Below are positions 15,905-24,027 of a stretch of DNA of 64,000 nt, piece by piece; positions within the stretch are counted from its first letter, which is position 1; each line of letters opens with the position of its first letter. Location of the stretch: positions 186,001-250,000 of the forward strand of contig NZ_JAJQQZ010000003.1 in the NCBI RefSeq assembly GCF_021729015.1, given 5' to 3'. Position numbers and translations under genes: made by a program. The notes under the pieces are model-generated. The model was not told the DNA's origin. It worked only from the letters and a program-made list of their open reading frames with translations, and made no database searches. Source of the stretch: Halobacterium rubrum. GTDB taxonomy: Archaea; Halobacteriota; Halobacteria; Halobacteriales; Halobacteriaceae.

Positions 15905-16261
15905 CTACTCGTCTGGCGACTCCCAGTCCGGCGCCCGGTGCTCCTCGGTCGGTTCGACCTGCTCCAGTACTACGCCCTCCACGAAGCCGCCGCGCTCCTC
16001 GGTCTTCGCGGCGCGCATGTCGTCGAGGTAGTCGCGGTCGACGTCGCGGGCGGCACAGATGGCGTCGACGACGTCGAGCACGTCCCCGATCTCGGCGACG
16101 GTGCGGTTGTCAGCGAACTCCTCGGCCTCCTCGACGAGCTTCGCCGCGAGTCGGTCGCGGTACTCCTCGCCCTCGGCGCGGTGGGTCACTGGCGTCTCGC
16201 CGTCCTCGCGGATGACGTCGGGGACTTCGTCCCGGACCAGTTTGTCGTACTCTCGGCTCAC
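15905..16261 (-). CDS. MazG-like nucleoside triphosphate pyrophosphohydrolase
   Basis: This 118-residue all-alpha NTP pyrophosphohydrolase has EYDKLVRDEVPDVI at the N-terminus, the metal-binding KLVEEAEEF, and EIGDVLDVVDAI as the second ExxD element. Relatives hydrolyse non-canonical or phosphoribosyl nucleoside triphosphates to monophosphate and pyrophosphate. The 'phosphoribosyl-ATP pyrophosphohydrolase-like' label is often used for this short form, but it is unlikely to be HisE. The ATG at 16261 is the only good start. It is transcribed with the peroxiredoxin upstream, with 37 bases between the genes. Confidence 0.85.
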   Translation of the reverse strand: MSREYDKLVRDEVPDVIREDGETPVTHRAEGEEYRDRLAAKLVEEAEEFADNRTVAEIGDVLDVVDAICAARDVDRDYLDDMRAAKTEERGGFVEGVVLEQVEPTEEHRAPDWESPDE

Positions 16262-16298
16262 AGGGGCAGTGACGGGGACACCGACAAAGTGCTGTCGA

Positions 16299-16763
16299 CT
16301 ACGCGGCGTCCTCGATGGCGGCCAGCACCTCGTCGGCGTGCCCGTCCGGGTCGACGCCCTCGAAGGCAGCCTCGATGGTGCCGTCCGGACCGACGACGTA
16401 CGTGTTCCGGTGGGTGACGTCCATCACGTCGCCCATGATTTCGCGTTCGCCGTAGGACTCGTAGGCGGTCGCGACCTCGCCGTCCGCGTCGCTCAGGAGG
16501 TCGAACGGCAGGCTGTAGTCCGAACTGAACTCGGCGAGGTCCTCGACGGGGTCGTCGCTGACGCCGACCACGGGGACGTCGGCGTCCTCGTAGCGGCCCC
16601 AGTTGTCCCGGAACTCGCAGGCCTCCATGGTGCAGCCCGGCGTGTCGGCACGCGGGTAGAAGTAGACGACGACGTACTGGTCGTCGAAGTCGGAGAGCGC
16701 GACCGTGTCGCCGTCCTGGTTCGGTAACTCGAAGTCGGGAGCGGTGGTGCCTTCGGCGAGCAT
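16299..16763 (-). CDS. Peroxiredoxin, Bcp/PrxQ type
   Basis: This 154-residue thiol peroxidase has the signature FYPRADTPGCTMEACEFRD. The first Cys of PGCTMEAC is peroxidatic, and the Cys five residues later is the resolving cysteine of atypical two-Cys PrxQ enzymes. It reduces hydrogen peroxide and organic peroxides in the cytoplasm with electrons from a thioredoxin-like partner. The N-terminal LAEGTTAPDFELPNQDGD and the C-terminal NTYVVGPDG are standard. The start at ATG 16763 gives the normal length. Confidence 0.92.
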   Translation of the reverse strand: MLAEGTTAPDFELPNQDGDTVALSDFDDQYVVVYFYPRADTPGCTMEACEFRDNWGRYEDADVPVVGVSDDPVEDLAEFSSDYSLPFDLLSDADGEVATAYESYGEREIMGDVMDVTHRNTYVVGPDGTIEAAFEGVDPDGHADEVLAAIEDAA

Positions 16764-16795
16764 ACCCCGGGGTTCGCGGGCAGCCCGGGAACCAG

Positions 16796-17119
16796 TTACG
16801 GAACCAGCGAGAGCGCGTACAGCGCGAGCATCCCGACGACCACCGTCGCGAGCATGTCCTCGGTCTTCCAGGCGACGGCGGCGGCGACCAGCCCCGCCAG
16901 CAGCCGGTCGTTCCCGAGCGAGACTGAGAGGCCGCCGTCGCCGTACAGCACGAGCTCCGGGAGCACGAGCGCCGCGAGGACCGCCGGCGGCACGAACGCC
17001 AGCACGCGCTTGACGCGCGCCGGCACCTCGTCGGCGCGCCCGAGCAGCGTCACGAACGACACCCGGAGCAGGTAGGTTCCGAAGGCGGCGGCGAACACCA
17101 CCAGCCAGAGTTCCATCAC
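16796..17119 (-). CDS. azlD: AzlD-type membrane subunit
   Basis: This 107-residue protein with about four membrane helices matches the AzlD family (GTYLLRVSFVTLLGR near the N-terminus; FVPPAVLAALVLPEL in the middle). With AzlC it forms an exporter of branched-chain amino acids, as in BrnFE and AzlCD. The start at 17119 overlaps the azlC stop by four bases, so the two are translationally coupled. Substrate specificity is inferred from the family. Confidence 0.88.
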   Translation of the reverse strand: MMELWLVVFAAAFGTYLLRVSFVTLLGRADEVPARVKRVLAFVPPAVLAALVLPELVLYGDGGLSVSLGNDRLLAGLVAAAVAWKTEDMLATVVVGMLALYALSLVP

Positions 17120-17808
17120 TGCCCCACCCCCGCGACGTCGGTGAGAGCCGCCGCCGCCACGCCGGCCAGCGCGGCGACCACGATGCCGACGTTCATCGGC
17201 AGCCCGGCAGCGGCGACGGCGACGAAGCCGCCGACGGCGGCCGCGACGCTCGTCGCCTCGTCCGTGATCGAGGGGACGAGCAACGCGAGGAACAACAGGG
17301 GCACGGCGAAGTCCAGCTGGAGCCCCTCGGGGACGGCGTCACCGGCGACCACGCCGGCGGCCGTCCCGGCGACGTACCCGACGTAGATTGTCGCGGACTC
17401 CCCGAGATAGTACGACAGCTCGTCCGTCGACTCGTCGCGCTCGTACTCGGTGACGGCGATGGCGAACGTCGTGTCGACGAGGAACTGGCTGGCGAACAGC
17501 CGCGCCTTCGACCCGAACTCCCGGAAGTACGGCGCGATGGCGGCGCTGTACATCACGTACCGAAGGTTCACGACGACGGCCGTCAGCACGACGATGGCCA
17601 GCGGCGCGCCGGCGTCCAGCAGGTCGATGGCGGCCAGCTGGCTCGCGCCGCCGAAGACGAACGCCGACAGCGCCACCGCCTGCAGGTCACTGAACCCCGC
17701 CTGCACGGCGGCCGCGCCGGCGACGAACCCGAACGGGACGTTCGCCGGCAGCGTCGGCACGGCGTCCCAGGCGCCCGCGAGGAAGTCCCGTCGGTCTGTC
17801 GGTGTCAC
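17116..17808 (-). CDS. azlC: AzlC-type branched-chain amino acid exporter subunit
   Basis: This 230-residue integral membrane protein has the AzlC/YgaZ pattern: FLAGAWDAVPTLPANVPFGFVAG at the N-terminus, FVFGGASQLAAIDLLDAG, and NLRYVMYSAAIAPYFRE, followed by further helices to the end. It pairs with the downstream azlD, which overlaps it by four bases. Export of leucine, isoleucine, valine or analogues is expected from relatives. No regulator (such as AzlB) lies next to it. Confidence 0.9.
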   Translation of the reverse strand: MTPTDRRDFLAGAWDAVPTLPANVPFGFVAGAAAVQAGFSDLQAVALSAFVFGGASQLAAIDLLDAGAPLAIVVLTAVVVNLRYVMYSAAIAPYFREFGSKARLFASQFLVDTTFAIAVTEYERDESTDELSYYLGESATIYVGYVAGTAAGVVAGDAVPEGLQLDFAVPLLFLALLVPSITDEATSVAAAVGGFVAVAAAGLPMNVGIVVAALAGVAAAALTDVAGVGQ

Positions 17809-17863
17809 TGGCTCCGGGTAGACGCCACGGCGGACAAGAGCGTTCCCGTTCCGGCAGGCGGGG

Positions 17864-19078
17864 TCACGCGAGCGCGACCAGCGCGGTCTCGCCCTCCTCG
17901 ACCTCGGCGACCGTGTACAGCGTGCCGTCGTCGAGCACGGGGCCGGGGCCGACGCGACCGGCGAACGAGTGCTCGAACCGGAGCGCGGGGCCGCCGTCGG
18001 GGTCGCCGCCGGGCGTCGCGTCGAACGCGTACAGCGCGGCCCCGCCGACGAAGACGGTGTCGCGGGCGGCGGTCGGCGCCGTGTGCCGCCAGTCGCCGGT
18101 GGCCTCGCTCCACGCCGTCGACCCGGAGCCGGTGTGGACGGCCTCCAGTGTCCCGCCGTTGGCCACGAGCGCGAGGCCGTCGACGACCGCCACGCCGCCG
18201 TCGGCCCACCCGGTGTCGGCGCTCCACCGCTGCCCCATCTCGGAGCCGTCGCTGTCGTCTTTCAGTGCGTACGTGTTGCCGTCCTCGCAGTTCACGTAGA
18301 CGGACTCGGCGTCGGCTGCCGGCGGCGCGACCGGGCGCGCGGGCAGCTGCCACTGCCAGCTCCCCACACCGTCGCGGTCCAGCAGGTAGACGCGGCCGGC
18401 GTCGGTCGCGACGACCGCCCAGTACCCCGACAGGAACGCCGCGTGGTGGTGGACCTGCCCGAACACCGTCTGGGTCCACACCTCGTCGCCGGATTCCGGG
18501 TCGAGGCCGAGGACGCGTTCGCCGACGCCACACACCAGCTGGTCGCCGCCGTACGTCGACGGCGACGTGACCTGCCCGGGGCCGTCGAACTCGCGGGCCC
18601 AGACCACCTCGCCGCTGTCGGCGTTCAGCGCCCGCAGCGTCCGACTCCGTGCGGCGTACACCACGCCGTCGAGCACGAGCGGCGGCGCGTCGGCGCCGTC
18701 GGCACTCCAGCGTTCGTCGCCCGTCTCGGCGTCCAGCGCCCGCAGGCGGTCTCTGGTCGCCACGTAGACGGTGCCGTCGGCGACCACGGGCTCCTGGTGG
18801 GAGAGCTGCGGGAACGGCGCCCGCCACTGCTCGGTGACGCCGTCGATCGGCGCCCGGCCGTCGGCCACCTGCCTGTTGTTGGCGGCGTTCGCGCCGAACG
18901 ACGACCAGTCGCCGGTCGCGCCGTACACGTGTCGGTCGCGCTCCCCCAGCGAGACGTCACCAGACGGCGGCGGGTCGTCCGGCGTCCCTCCCCCTGAGAG
19001 AGACGCGCAGCCGGCGAGGAGCGCCGACGCCGCGGCTGCGGTGCTGCTCGCGAGAAACGACCGTCGAGTGGAGGGCAT
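17864..19078 (-). CDS. PQQ-binding-like beta-propeller lipoprotein
   Basis: This 404-residue exported lipoprotein has a twin-arginine signal (STRRSFLASS), a lipobox LLAGC around residue 24, then a beta-propeller of PQQ/pyrrolo-quinoline repeats. Typical blade motifs are VYVATRDRLRALDAETGDERW, VYAARSRTLRALNADSGEVVW and VYLLDRDGVGSWQWQ. No enzyme domain or PQQ-dehydrogenase catalytic residues are visible, so a structural, binding or assembly-scaffold role outside the membrane is more likely. It stands alone between the AzlC gene and the flavoprotein gene. The start at ATG 19078 precedes the twin-Arg motif by four residues. Confidence 0.87.
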   Translation of the reverse strand: MPSTRRSFLASSTAAAASALLAGCASLSGGGTPDDPPPSGDVSLGERDRHVYGATGDWSSFGANAANNRQVADGRAPIDGVTEQWRAPFPQLSHQEPVVADGTVYVATRDRLRALDAETGDERWSADGADAPPLVLDGVVYAARSRTLRALNADSGEVVWAREFDGPGQVTSPSTYGGDQLVCGVGERVLGLDPESGDEVWTQTVFGQVHHHAAFLSGYWAVVATDAGRVYLLDRDGVGSWQWQLPARPVAPPAADAESVYVNCEDGNTYALKDDSDGSEMGQRWSADTGWADGGVAVVDGLALVANGGTLEAVHTGSGSTAWSEATGDWRHTAPTAARDTVFVGGAALYAFDATPGGDPDGGPALRFEHSFAGRVGPGPVLDDGTLYTVAEVEEGETALVALA

Positions 19079-19131
19079 CGCCTCGGAGTTCTCCCGCTCG
19101 GCTGAAGTGCTTTCGGGAGCGCCCAGCCCGT

Positions 19132-20508
19132 TCAGAACGAGTAGTCCGACTCGCGGAGCTGCGCGTACCGGCCCTTCCGCAGCCCGAACTTCGTCTTCCG
19201 GTACTTCCCGTAGAGCTTGAGGCCGCCAGCAGCCGAGCGCGCGTTCGACTTCGAGATGATCTGGCCGTCGTCGCTGGCCGCCAGCATCTCCCGCGTGACG
19301 TGGATGGTGTCGTCCCAGTCGTCCGGGTCGAAGTCACTGACCACGTCGGCCATCGCGACGTTCCGCTTGAGCTCCTCGCCGATGGCGTCGTGCCACGCGT
19401 CGTTGTAGTCCTCGAGGCGTCCTTCGGCGGCGAGCCGACCGGCGAGCAGGCCGGTGCGGTGGGCGACGTGGTCGCCGCCCTCGTGGAACGCCGACGTGGT
19501 GCCCATCGCGCCGCCCGCGACGGCAATTCCGGCCTCGACGGGGGACTCGATGGGGCGCGTCGACGAGATGGGGTACGTCTCCGTCCCCTTCGATTTCCCG
19601 TGGCCGTTCGCGAGCGGGAAGTCCGCCTCGACGTCGTACTCGTCGCCGTACAGCTCCTCGAGCAGCCGCCGGATGTACTCCGAGCCCGACGGGATCTTCT
19701 CGTCGTCCTCGCGGAGCAGCCGCCACTCCGAGGCGTCGAAGTCCTCGACGTCCAGCCCGATGGGCATCGTCAGCCCGACCCGGGCGACGTTGTCCCGGTT
19801 CGGGAACACCCACGGGTAGGCCGTCTCGCCCGGCATCCAGCCCCACCAGAACTTCAGCGAGTCGTCGTCGAACAGCTCCTCGGGGAACCGCCGGTACTCC
19901 TGGTACGCGATGTGGTTGGCGCTCGGCGGGCTGAGGACCTCACTTGCCTGCTTGCCCTCGGGCAGCAGCGGGTCGAGGACGCGCATGGTCACCTGGCGCT
20001 GGGGACCGTCCGCGAGCACGAGGTACTCCGCGGTCACCGTCTCGCCGTCGCCCAGGTGCAGCGTGTGCTCGTGGCCGGTCCCGGAGAGCTGCGAGTCGAC
20101 GCCCGTCACGCTCGTCCCGGCCTCGTAGCGCGCACCGGCGGCCTCCGCTCGCTCCCGAAGCCAGTCGTCGAACTTCGCGCGGTGGAAGGTGAAGCCGAAG
20201 TGCTCGTAGTCGCTGTCGATACCGGTGCGGTCGACAGTCACGCGCTCGCTGGGCCCGATGAACTCGGCGTCGACGAGCTCCTGCTCGACGACGTCCTCGG
20301 GGACGTCCTCGACGTCGAGGTCGGCGACGTCCAGCCAGTAGTCGAGGAATCCCGCCGCGTCCGTCGAGTCCGGCCCGAGTCGCTCCCGGTCGTCTCTCGG
20401 AACGCCTTTCTCGTAGACCACCGCGTCAGCGCCAGCCTCCGCGGCCGCGTAGGCGGCGGTCGACCCCGCAGGCCCGCCACCCACGACAGCTACGTCCACG
20501 TCAGTCAT
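19132..20508 (-). CDS. FAD-dependent geranylgeranyl-reductase-family oxidoreductase
   Basis: This 458-residue flavoprotein has the dinucleotide-binding motif VAVVGGGPAGSTAAYAAAEAG at residues 5-25, an EKG acidic end, the conserved LVLADGPQRQV second FAD region, and AVAGGAMGTTSAFHEGGD as the GD motif near residue 340. The overall pattern is that of digeranylgeranylglycerophospholipid reductases, which saturate archaeal lipid chains, and of related halogenase-like reductases. Haloarchaea carry several paralogues, so lipid saturation is possible but not proven. It is divergent to the Old Yellow Enzyme gene with 67 bases between starts. Confidence 0.82.
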   Translation of the reverse strand: MTDVDVAVVGGGPAGSTAAYAAAEAGADAVVYEKGVPRDDRERLGPDSTDAAGFLDYWLDVADLDVEDVPEDVVEQELVDAEFIGPSERVTVDRTGIDSDYEHFGFTFHRAKFDDWLRERAEAAGARYEAGTSVTGVDSQLSGTGHEHTLHLGDGETVTAEYLVLADGPQRQVTMRVLDPLLPEGKQASEVLSPPSANHIAYQEYRRFPEELFDDDSLKFWWGWMPGETAYPWVFPNRDNVARVGLTMPIGLDVEDFDASEWRLLREDDEKIPSGSEYIRRLLEELYGDEYDVEADFPLANGHGKSKGTETYPISSTRPIESPVEAGIAVAGGAMGTTSAFHEGGDHVAHRTGLLAGRLAAEGRLEDYNDAWHDAIGEELKRNVAMADVVSDFDPDDWDDTIHVTREMLAASDDGQIISKSNARSAAGGLKLYGKYRKTKFGLRKGRYAQLRESDYSF

Positions 20509-20575
20509 ACCTCCACCCTGACCGCGCTGGTCTTAAAGTGCTTCGAGTTTTCGACCGCCGACCAGGTACGGTCGG

Positions 20576-21934
20576 GTGCCGGATTCCACTCCGGGTGCCC
20601 CCACGCTGAAGCCGCCGGCGCCCGTGTGTCGGTCTGTGACGCACCTCGACGACCAGGTGGCCGTGGGCGGGCTGCGGCTCCGGAACCGGCTGTACCGCGC
20701 GCCGCTGCTGGAGTGTGCGGGCACCGGCCCGGACACCGCCGAGACGCTCCGCGACGAACTCGAACCCGCTGCGGCGGCCGGCGCGGGACTCGTCTGCCAG
20801 GGCGCGACCATCGTCCGTGGCGAGGGCGGCTGCGCCGCCCCCGGCATGACCCGGGTCCACGACGACGACTTCGTCGCCGGGCTCTCGCCGGTCCCCGAGG
20901 CCATCGAGGCCCACGGCGGTCGCGTGTTCGCGCAACTCGAACACGGCGGGCTGCGCTCGATGGAGGTCTGGCACGCCGGCTACCGGGACGCCCACCCCGA
21001 CCTCGACCAGCTCGCCGTCTCCCGGCCGCCGCTCCCGCTCCGGGCCGCCGACCGACTCGGCCTGCTCGACGTCTCGCCGCGCGTGCTCTCCACGGACGAC
21101 GTGTACGAGCTCGCCGCGGACTTCGGGCGCGCGGCGGGCCGGCTGGCCGACGCCGGCTACCACGGCATCCACGTCGCCGGCGCGAACATGGGCATCGTCC
21201 AGCAGTTTCTCTCCCCGTTCTACAACCGCCGCAGCGACGAGTTCGCCGACGGCTTCCGGTTCCTCGAACTCGTCGCCGAGGAGGTCCGCCAGCGCACCGA
21301 CCTCTCGCTCGTGACGAAGATTCCCGCCGAGACCCGGGCGCCGCCGGGCATCCGCCGCCACCTCACCGCCGACGACTGCGTGCGGCTCTGCGAGCGCGCC
21401 GTCGAGGACGCCGGCTTCGACGCCGTCGCGCCCGTCTCCGGCAGCGTCTTCTGGGACATGCACGTCGTGAGAGGGGAGTACCCCGAGCGTGCGTGGCGCG
21501 ACGACCAGTTCCAGGCGGGCTACGCCGACGCCTTCGGCGGCCGGTGGCGCGCGAAGCTGGTGTCGCTGGCGAACCGCCTGCAGGCCCGCCGCGCGACCTT
21601 CGAGCCCGCGTGGAACGCCGACCTATGCCGGCGCGTCCGGGAGCGCGTCGACGTCCCGGTGATGCTGGAGGGCGGCGTCAGGGAGCGAGCCCGCATCGAC
21701 CGCCTGCTCGGGGACGCCTGCGACCTCGTCGGGATGGGCCGGCCGTTCTACGCGGAGCCCCGGTTGCCGGCGCGACTGCTCGACAATTCCGGGGCATCCG
21801 TGGCCTGCGAGAACTGCAACAACTGCACTGTGCCGCAGGCCGCGGGCGCCGACGGCGTCTGCCGCACGCCGTCGGTGCTCGCCGAACGCGGCCGCCTGGC
21901 TCGCGAGGGCGCGTACGATACTGGGCAGGTGTGA
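20576..21934 (+). CDS. Old Yellow Enzyme/2,4-dienoyl-CoA-reductase-type flavin oxidoreductase
   Basis: This 452-residue TIM-barrel FMN enzyme has LRNRLYRAPLLECAGTG at the start of the barrel, FAQLEHGGLRS (QLxHxGR-like), DAGYHGIHVAGANMGIVQQFLSP with the catalytic-region His and Asn, VMLEGGVR, and LVGMGRPFYAEP for FMN phosphate. The C-terminal CENCNNC resembles the first cysteines of the iron-sulfur motif of dienoyl-CoA reductases, although the protein then ends, so the flavin/FeS C-terminal domain is absent. The GTG start at 20576 could instead be GTG 20636. The last 120 bases are repeated at 24037-24160, and the C-terminus here (GAYDTGQV) may be altered. Confidence 0.85.
   Translation: MPDSTPGAPTLKPPAPVCRSVTHLDDQVAVGGLRLRNRLYRAPLLECAGTGPDTAETLRDELEPAAAAGAGLVCQGATIVRGEGGCAAPGMTRVHDDDFVAGLSPVPEAIEAHGGRVFAQLEHGGLRSMEVWHAGYRDAHPDLDQLAVSRPPLPLRAADRLGLLDVSPRVLSTDDVYELAADFGRAAGRLADAGYHGIHVAGANMGIVQQFLSPFYNRRSDEFADGFRFLELVAEEVRQRTDLSLVTKIPAETRAPPGIRRHLTADDCVRLCERAVEDAGFDAVAPVSGSVFWDMHVVRGEYPERAWRDDQFQAGYADAFGGRWRAKLVSLANRLQARRATFEPAWNADLCRRVRERVDVPVMLEGGVRERARIDRLLGDACDLVGMGRPFYAEPRLPARLLDNSGASVACENCNNCTVPQAAGADGVCRTPSVLAERGRLAREGAYDTGQV
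21830..21879 (+). repeat. Left copy of 50-bp perfect direct repeat
   Basis: The 50 bases inside the 3' end of the Old Yellow Enzyme gene are identical to 24067-24116. The surrounding 119 bases match at about 110 positions. The two copies bracket the AT-rich island. Confidence 0.9.
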
Positions 21935-21944
21935 GCGAGGCGAC

Positions 21945-22078
21945 TCAGTTCGGAGTGGTGTCGCCGCGGGCTCTCACGGTGAGGACCGCGTTGAAGGCGA
22001 GCGACAGCGGGATGAACGCGCAGCCGCCCGTTACGACTGCGCGGCCGACAATGTGGGAGACGATTTCAGTAAGGCAAT
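21945..22078 (-). pseudogene. C-terminal fragment of a membrane protein gene
   Basis: The minus strand reads a protein-like tail with a hydrophobic segment (GRAVVTGGCAFIPLSLAFNA, then VLTVRARGDTTPN and a stop). The sequence is GC-rich like the chromosome. Upstream of about 22080 the composition drops sharply and homologous-looking coding stops. A GTG at about 22103 could open a short peptide, but the likeliest reading is a gene truncated at the island edge. Confidence 0.5.
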
Positions 22079-22116
22079 GCCGGTGAGGAGAAATCTGCTG
22101 AGTCACTCACCGGCCT

Positions 22117-22359
22117 CTACTTCTTCATTCGTATCTTTGGGACGTAGTTACTAGGTCTCGATGAATCCCTCCTCACCGTCTCAACTCCCTCTAGACTCAC
22201 CGACTCTTCTCTTAGGTCACGTGCAGGAACCTCGTATGTATGGCATCTAGTCGTTTCTTTGACGACAATAACCGCCACCTGTTCGCACCTGGACTGAGCA
22301 ACTGTTGAAGACACCTTTACATCCAGATTCCGCACCAATCTTGGGATACTTATAGCCAA
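22117..22359 (-). CDS. Possible small island protein (80 aa), unrecognised
   Basis: This open frame of 80 codons begins at ATG 22359. Its composition is mixed: a hydrophobic/basic start (MAISIPRLVRN), a central SRCEQVAVIVVKETTRCHTYEV with two cysteines, and a basic end. It follows the exported-protein gene on the same strand after 55 bases. No family is recognised and no clear promoter or Shine-Dalgarno sequence is visible, so it may be chance. Confidence 0.3.
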   Translation of the reverse strand: MAISIPRLVRNLDVKVSSTVAQSRCEQVAVIVVKETTRCHTYEVPARDLREESVSLEGVETVRRDSSRPSNYVPKIRMKK

Positions 22360-22414
22360 CCGAGGGAATATCCCGGGTTGGACAAATCCTTGAGTGGATG
22401 TGAATAGTCCTCTA

Positions 22415-23389
22415 TTACGAGAGTGTGGGGTCTAGCGGAGAAAATAGAAGCTTTGCGAGTGCTGCTAGTACGGCTATTATTAGTACGGCAACCTCAGAGC
22501 GGTTCAGATCATAATTCAGATTTGGGATGTCTGGGAAGAATTCGTCAAGTTCTTCCAGAGACGAATAGATGTAGGCCTCAAGTTGTTCTTCCCACTCCGC
22601 CATCGTGGCAGTTGGGCCGATCCCACACCAGCGATGGCAGAAGTCTAGCGAATCAGACCCGATGTAAGAACATTCCTCAACAGGCTGGTATCCCATCCAT
22701 AGATCGATTGAAATCGTATAGCTGGTACCAGCCGCTGAGATAGTAACCCCCTCAATTTCGGCACCTGCCAGAGTTTTATTTTCCCCATTACATGTAGCGA
22801 ATACCTTGGGAGACACCTCACCGACTTCAGCACACCAAGTCGAATACTCAAACCACTCTGGGCCGACCGATATGCATTCTTTTCCCCCTGAGTGGGTGTA
22901 AGAGGGATCGTCAACCCAGTCAGGAGCGCTACCTCCCGGAGGCTTTATGATTTGGTCTGGGTCGAACGAGGGGGTGCTTTGCACCTCCTCTATGCCGGGC
23001 ATGGGTTCCTTTTCTTTTACAGTAGTCGGCTTACCAACGCTACCACTCATGACGGAGACTTTTCTCACTTCACTGTTCTGCCAGAATCGAAGCTCCGTTG
23101 GCGATTTCCAGCGAATATTTCGGACAGATCCGTCATCTTTGCCAGCCACCCGGATGATATCTGCTGGGGTATCATCTTGCGAGGTGGTTCCTGTAGCTAT
23201 GTACAGTACCCTAGTAGCTTTGTCAAGGGTCGTGTATGCAAGGATATCCTGATTCGTGTTGGTTGCTTTCTCAACGAGGATGTCTGGCACTTCTTCCGCC
23301 GCGAATGCTGAACCAACACCCGGCAGCGATATCGTTCCTACGGCGCCAGAGCCGATTCCGAACAGGAGTTTGCGTTTTGAGAACTTCAT
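22415..23389 (-). CDS. Exported six-cysteine protein with C-terminal membrane helix, island-encoded
   Basis: This 324-residue protein has an N-terminal signal (SKRKLLFGIGSGAVGTI, a Lys-Arg variant of a twin-arginine signal) with likely cleavage after SAFA at residue 30. A beta-rich segment follows (about 35-115), then a Pro-rich linker and a C-terminal domain with six cysteines (172, 186, 200, 240, 251, 255), which could form three disulfides outside the cell. A hydrophobic helix at 300-317 may anchor it. The ATG at 23389 is chosen because a full-strength Shine-Dalgarno GGAGGTGAT sits directly before it. No family is recognised. The small membrane protein upstream is a likely partner. Confidence 0.8.
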   Translation of the reverse strand: MKFSKRKLLFGIGSGAVGTISLPGVGSAFAAEEVPDILVEKATNTNQDILAYTTLDKATRVLYIATGTTSQDDTPADIIRVAGKDDGSVRNIRWKSPTELRFWQNSEVRKVSVMSGSVGKPTTVKEKEPMPGIEEVQSTPSFDPDQIIKPPGGSAPDWVDDPSYTHSGGKECISVGPEWFEYSTWCAEVGEVSPKVFATCNGENKTLAGAEIEGVTISAAGTSYTISIDLWMGYQPVEECSYIGSDSLDFCHRWCGIGPTATMAEWEEQLEAYIYSSLEELDEFFPDIPNLNYDLNRSEVAVLIIAVLAALAKLLFSPLDPTLS

Positions 23390-23398
23390 ATCACCTCC
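23390..23398 (-). promoter_or_regulatory. Strong Shine-Dalgarno site fixing the island gene start
   Basis: GGAGGTGAT, fully complementary to the 16S rRNA 3' end, directly abuts the ATG at 23389. Such strong sites are uncommon in this window, where most starts look leaderless or overlap the gene before. Confidence 0.7.
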
Positions 23399-23450
23399 AA
23401 CATCCGACGTTATTAATTTTTTCCAGATTTCAACTAAATTGAGAAGGAGA

Positions 23451-23822
23451 TTAGGAATTAGAAACATACTTAGAATTAATAGACTCAACTACAGTAGAAA
23501 AGAACACTAACAAGATCGGAACAATCGATGGGAGAGAATCCCCCAACTCAACAAAGCGAATATATATCCAACTTAGTGTCGCCGTACCCAGAATAATGAT
23601 ATTCACTGCGAAGGGGATTGGAGTATCGTAATTCGCTCTACTGAGCGCGAAATGATAATACATTGTAATTGGTGATAAAACTAGAAACAGGAGCCCCGCA
23701 GTAGCGATAGCGAGTTGCCGCTGGGAAAGTACGACTAATATTACGTACACTATCAACGCCCCAGCAAATATACGCTGCAACGCGTTGTAGGATCGAGTGA
23801 ATTGGTCAGTTCCTACTTCCAT
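23451..23822 (-). CDS. Small four-helix membrane protein, island-encoded
   Basis: This 123-residue protein has four predicted membrane helices: about 18-36 (FAGALIVYVILVVL), 40-58, 70-88 and 97-113. The loops are short and there are no catalytic motifs. It is AT-rich like the rest of the island. It lies 61 bases upstream of the six-cysteine exported protein on the same strand, so the two are probably cotranscribed. An accessory, export or self-protection role for the partner would fit the arrangement but is not shown by the sequence. Confidence 0.7.
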   Translation of the reverse strand: MEVGTDQFTRSYNALQRIFAGALIVYVILVVLSQRQLAIATAGLLFLVLSPITMYYHFALSRANYDTPIPFAVNIIILGTATLSWIYIRFVELGDSLPSIVPILLVFFSTVVESINSKYVSNS

Positions 23823-24027
23823 CCTGAATCTGCATTCTCGATATGTGTTCTAAACCTTTGTGGCTGGAAAGAATAACTCGGACGGCGGGACCGAACGCTC
23901 GTGACCATCTCCGTGCTGCTGGACGACTATCGAAGATGAGGCAAACCGAGAACTAGAGCGTTTACGACGAATTCACCCACCATCAACGGTCACGACACAG
24001 TGCCACTGTTGGAGCCGAGACGACCAC

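Larger units (their letters stand above)
21935..24027. mobile_element. AT-rich genomic island flanked by duplicated gene end
   Basis: This is a block of about 2.1 kb between the intact Old Yellow Enzyme gene and a partial second copy of its 3' end. From about 22080 to 23990 it is far less GC-rich than either flank and carries two to three minus-strand genes with AT-rich codon choice. No integrase, transposase, terminal inverted repeat or tRNA target is visible. Acquisition by homologous or illegitimate recombination at the repeated gene end is an inference. Confidence 0.6.

Noticed and set aside
22117-23990. Insertion sequence or integrase in the AT-rich island
   Set aside because: No DDE, HUH or tyrosine recombinase motifs and no terminal inverted repeats were seen; the block is called an island only from composition and the flanking duplication.
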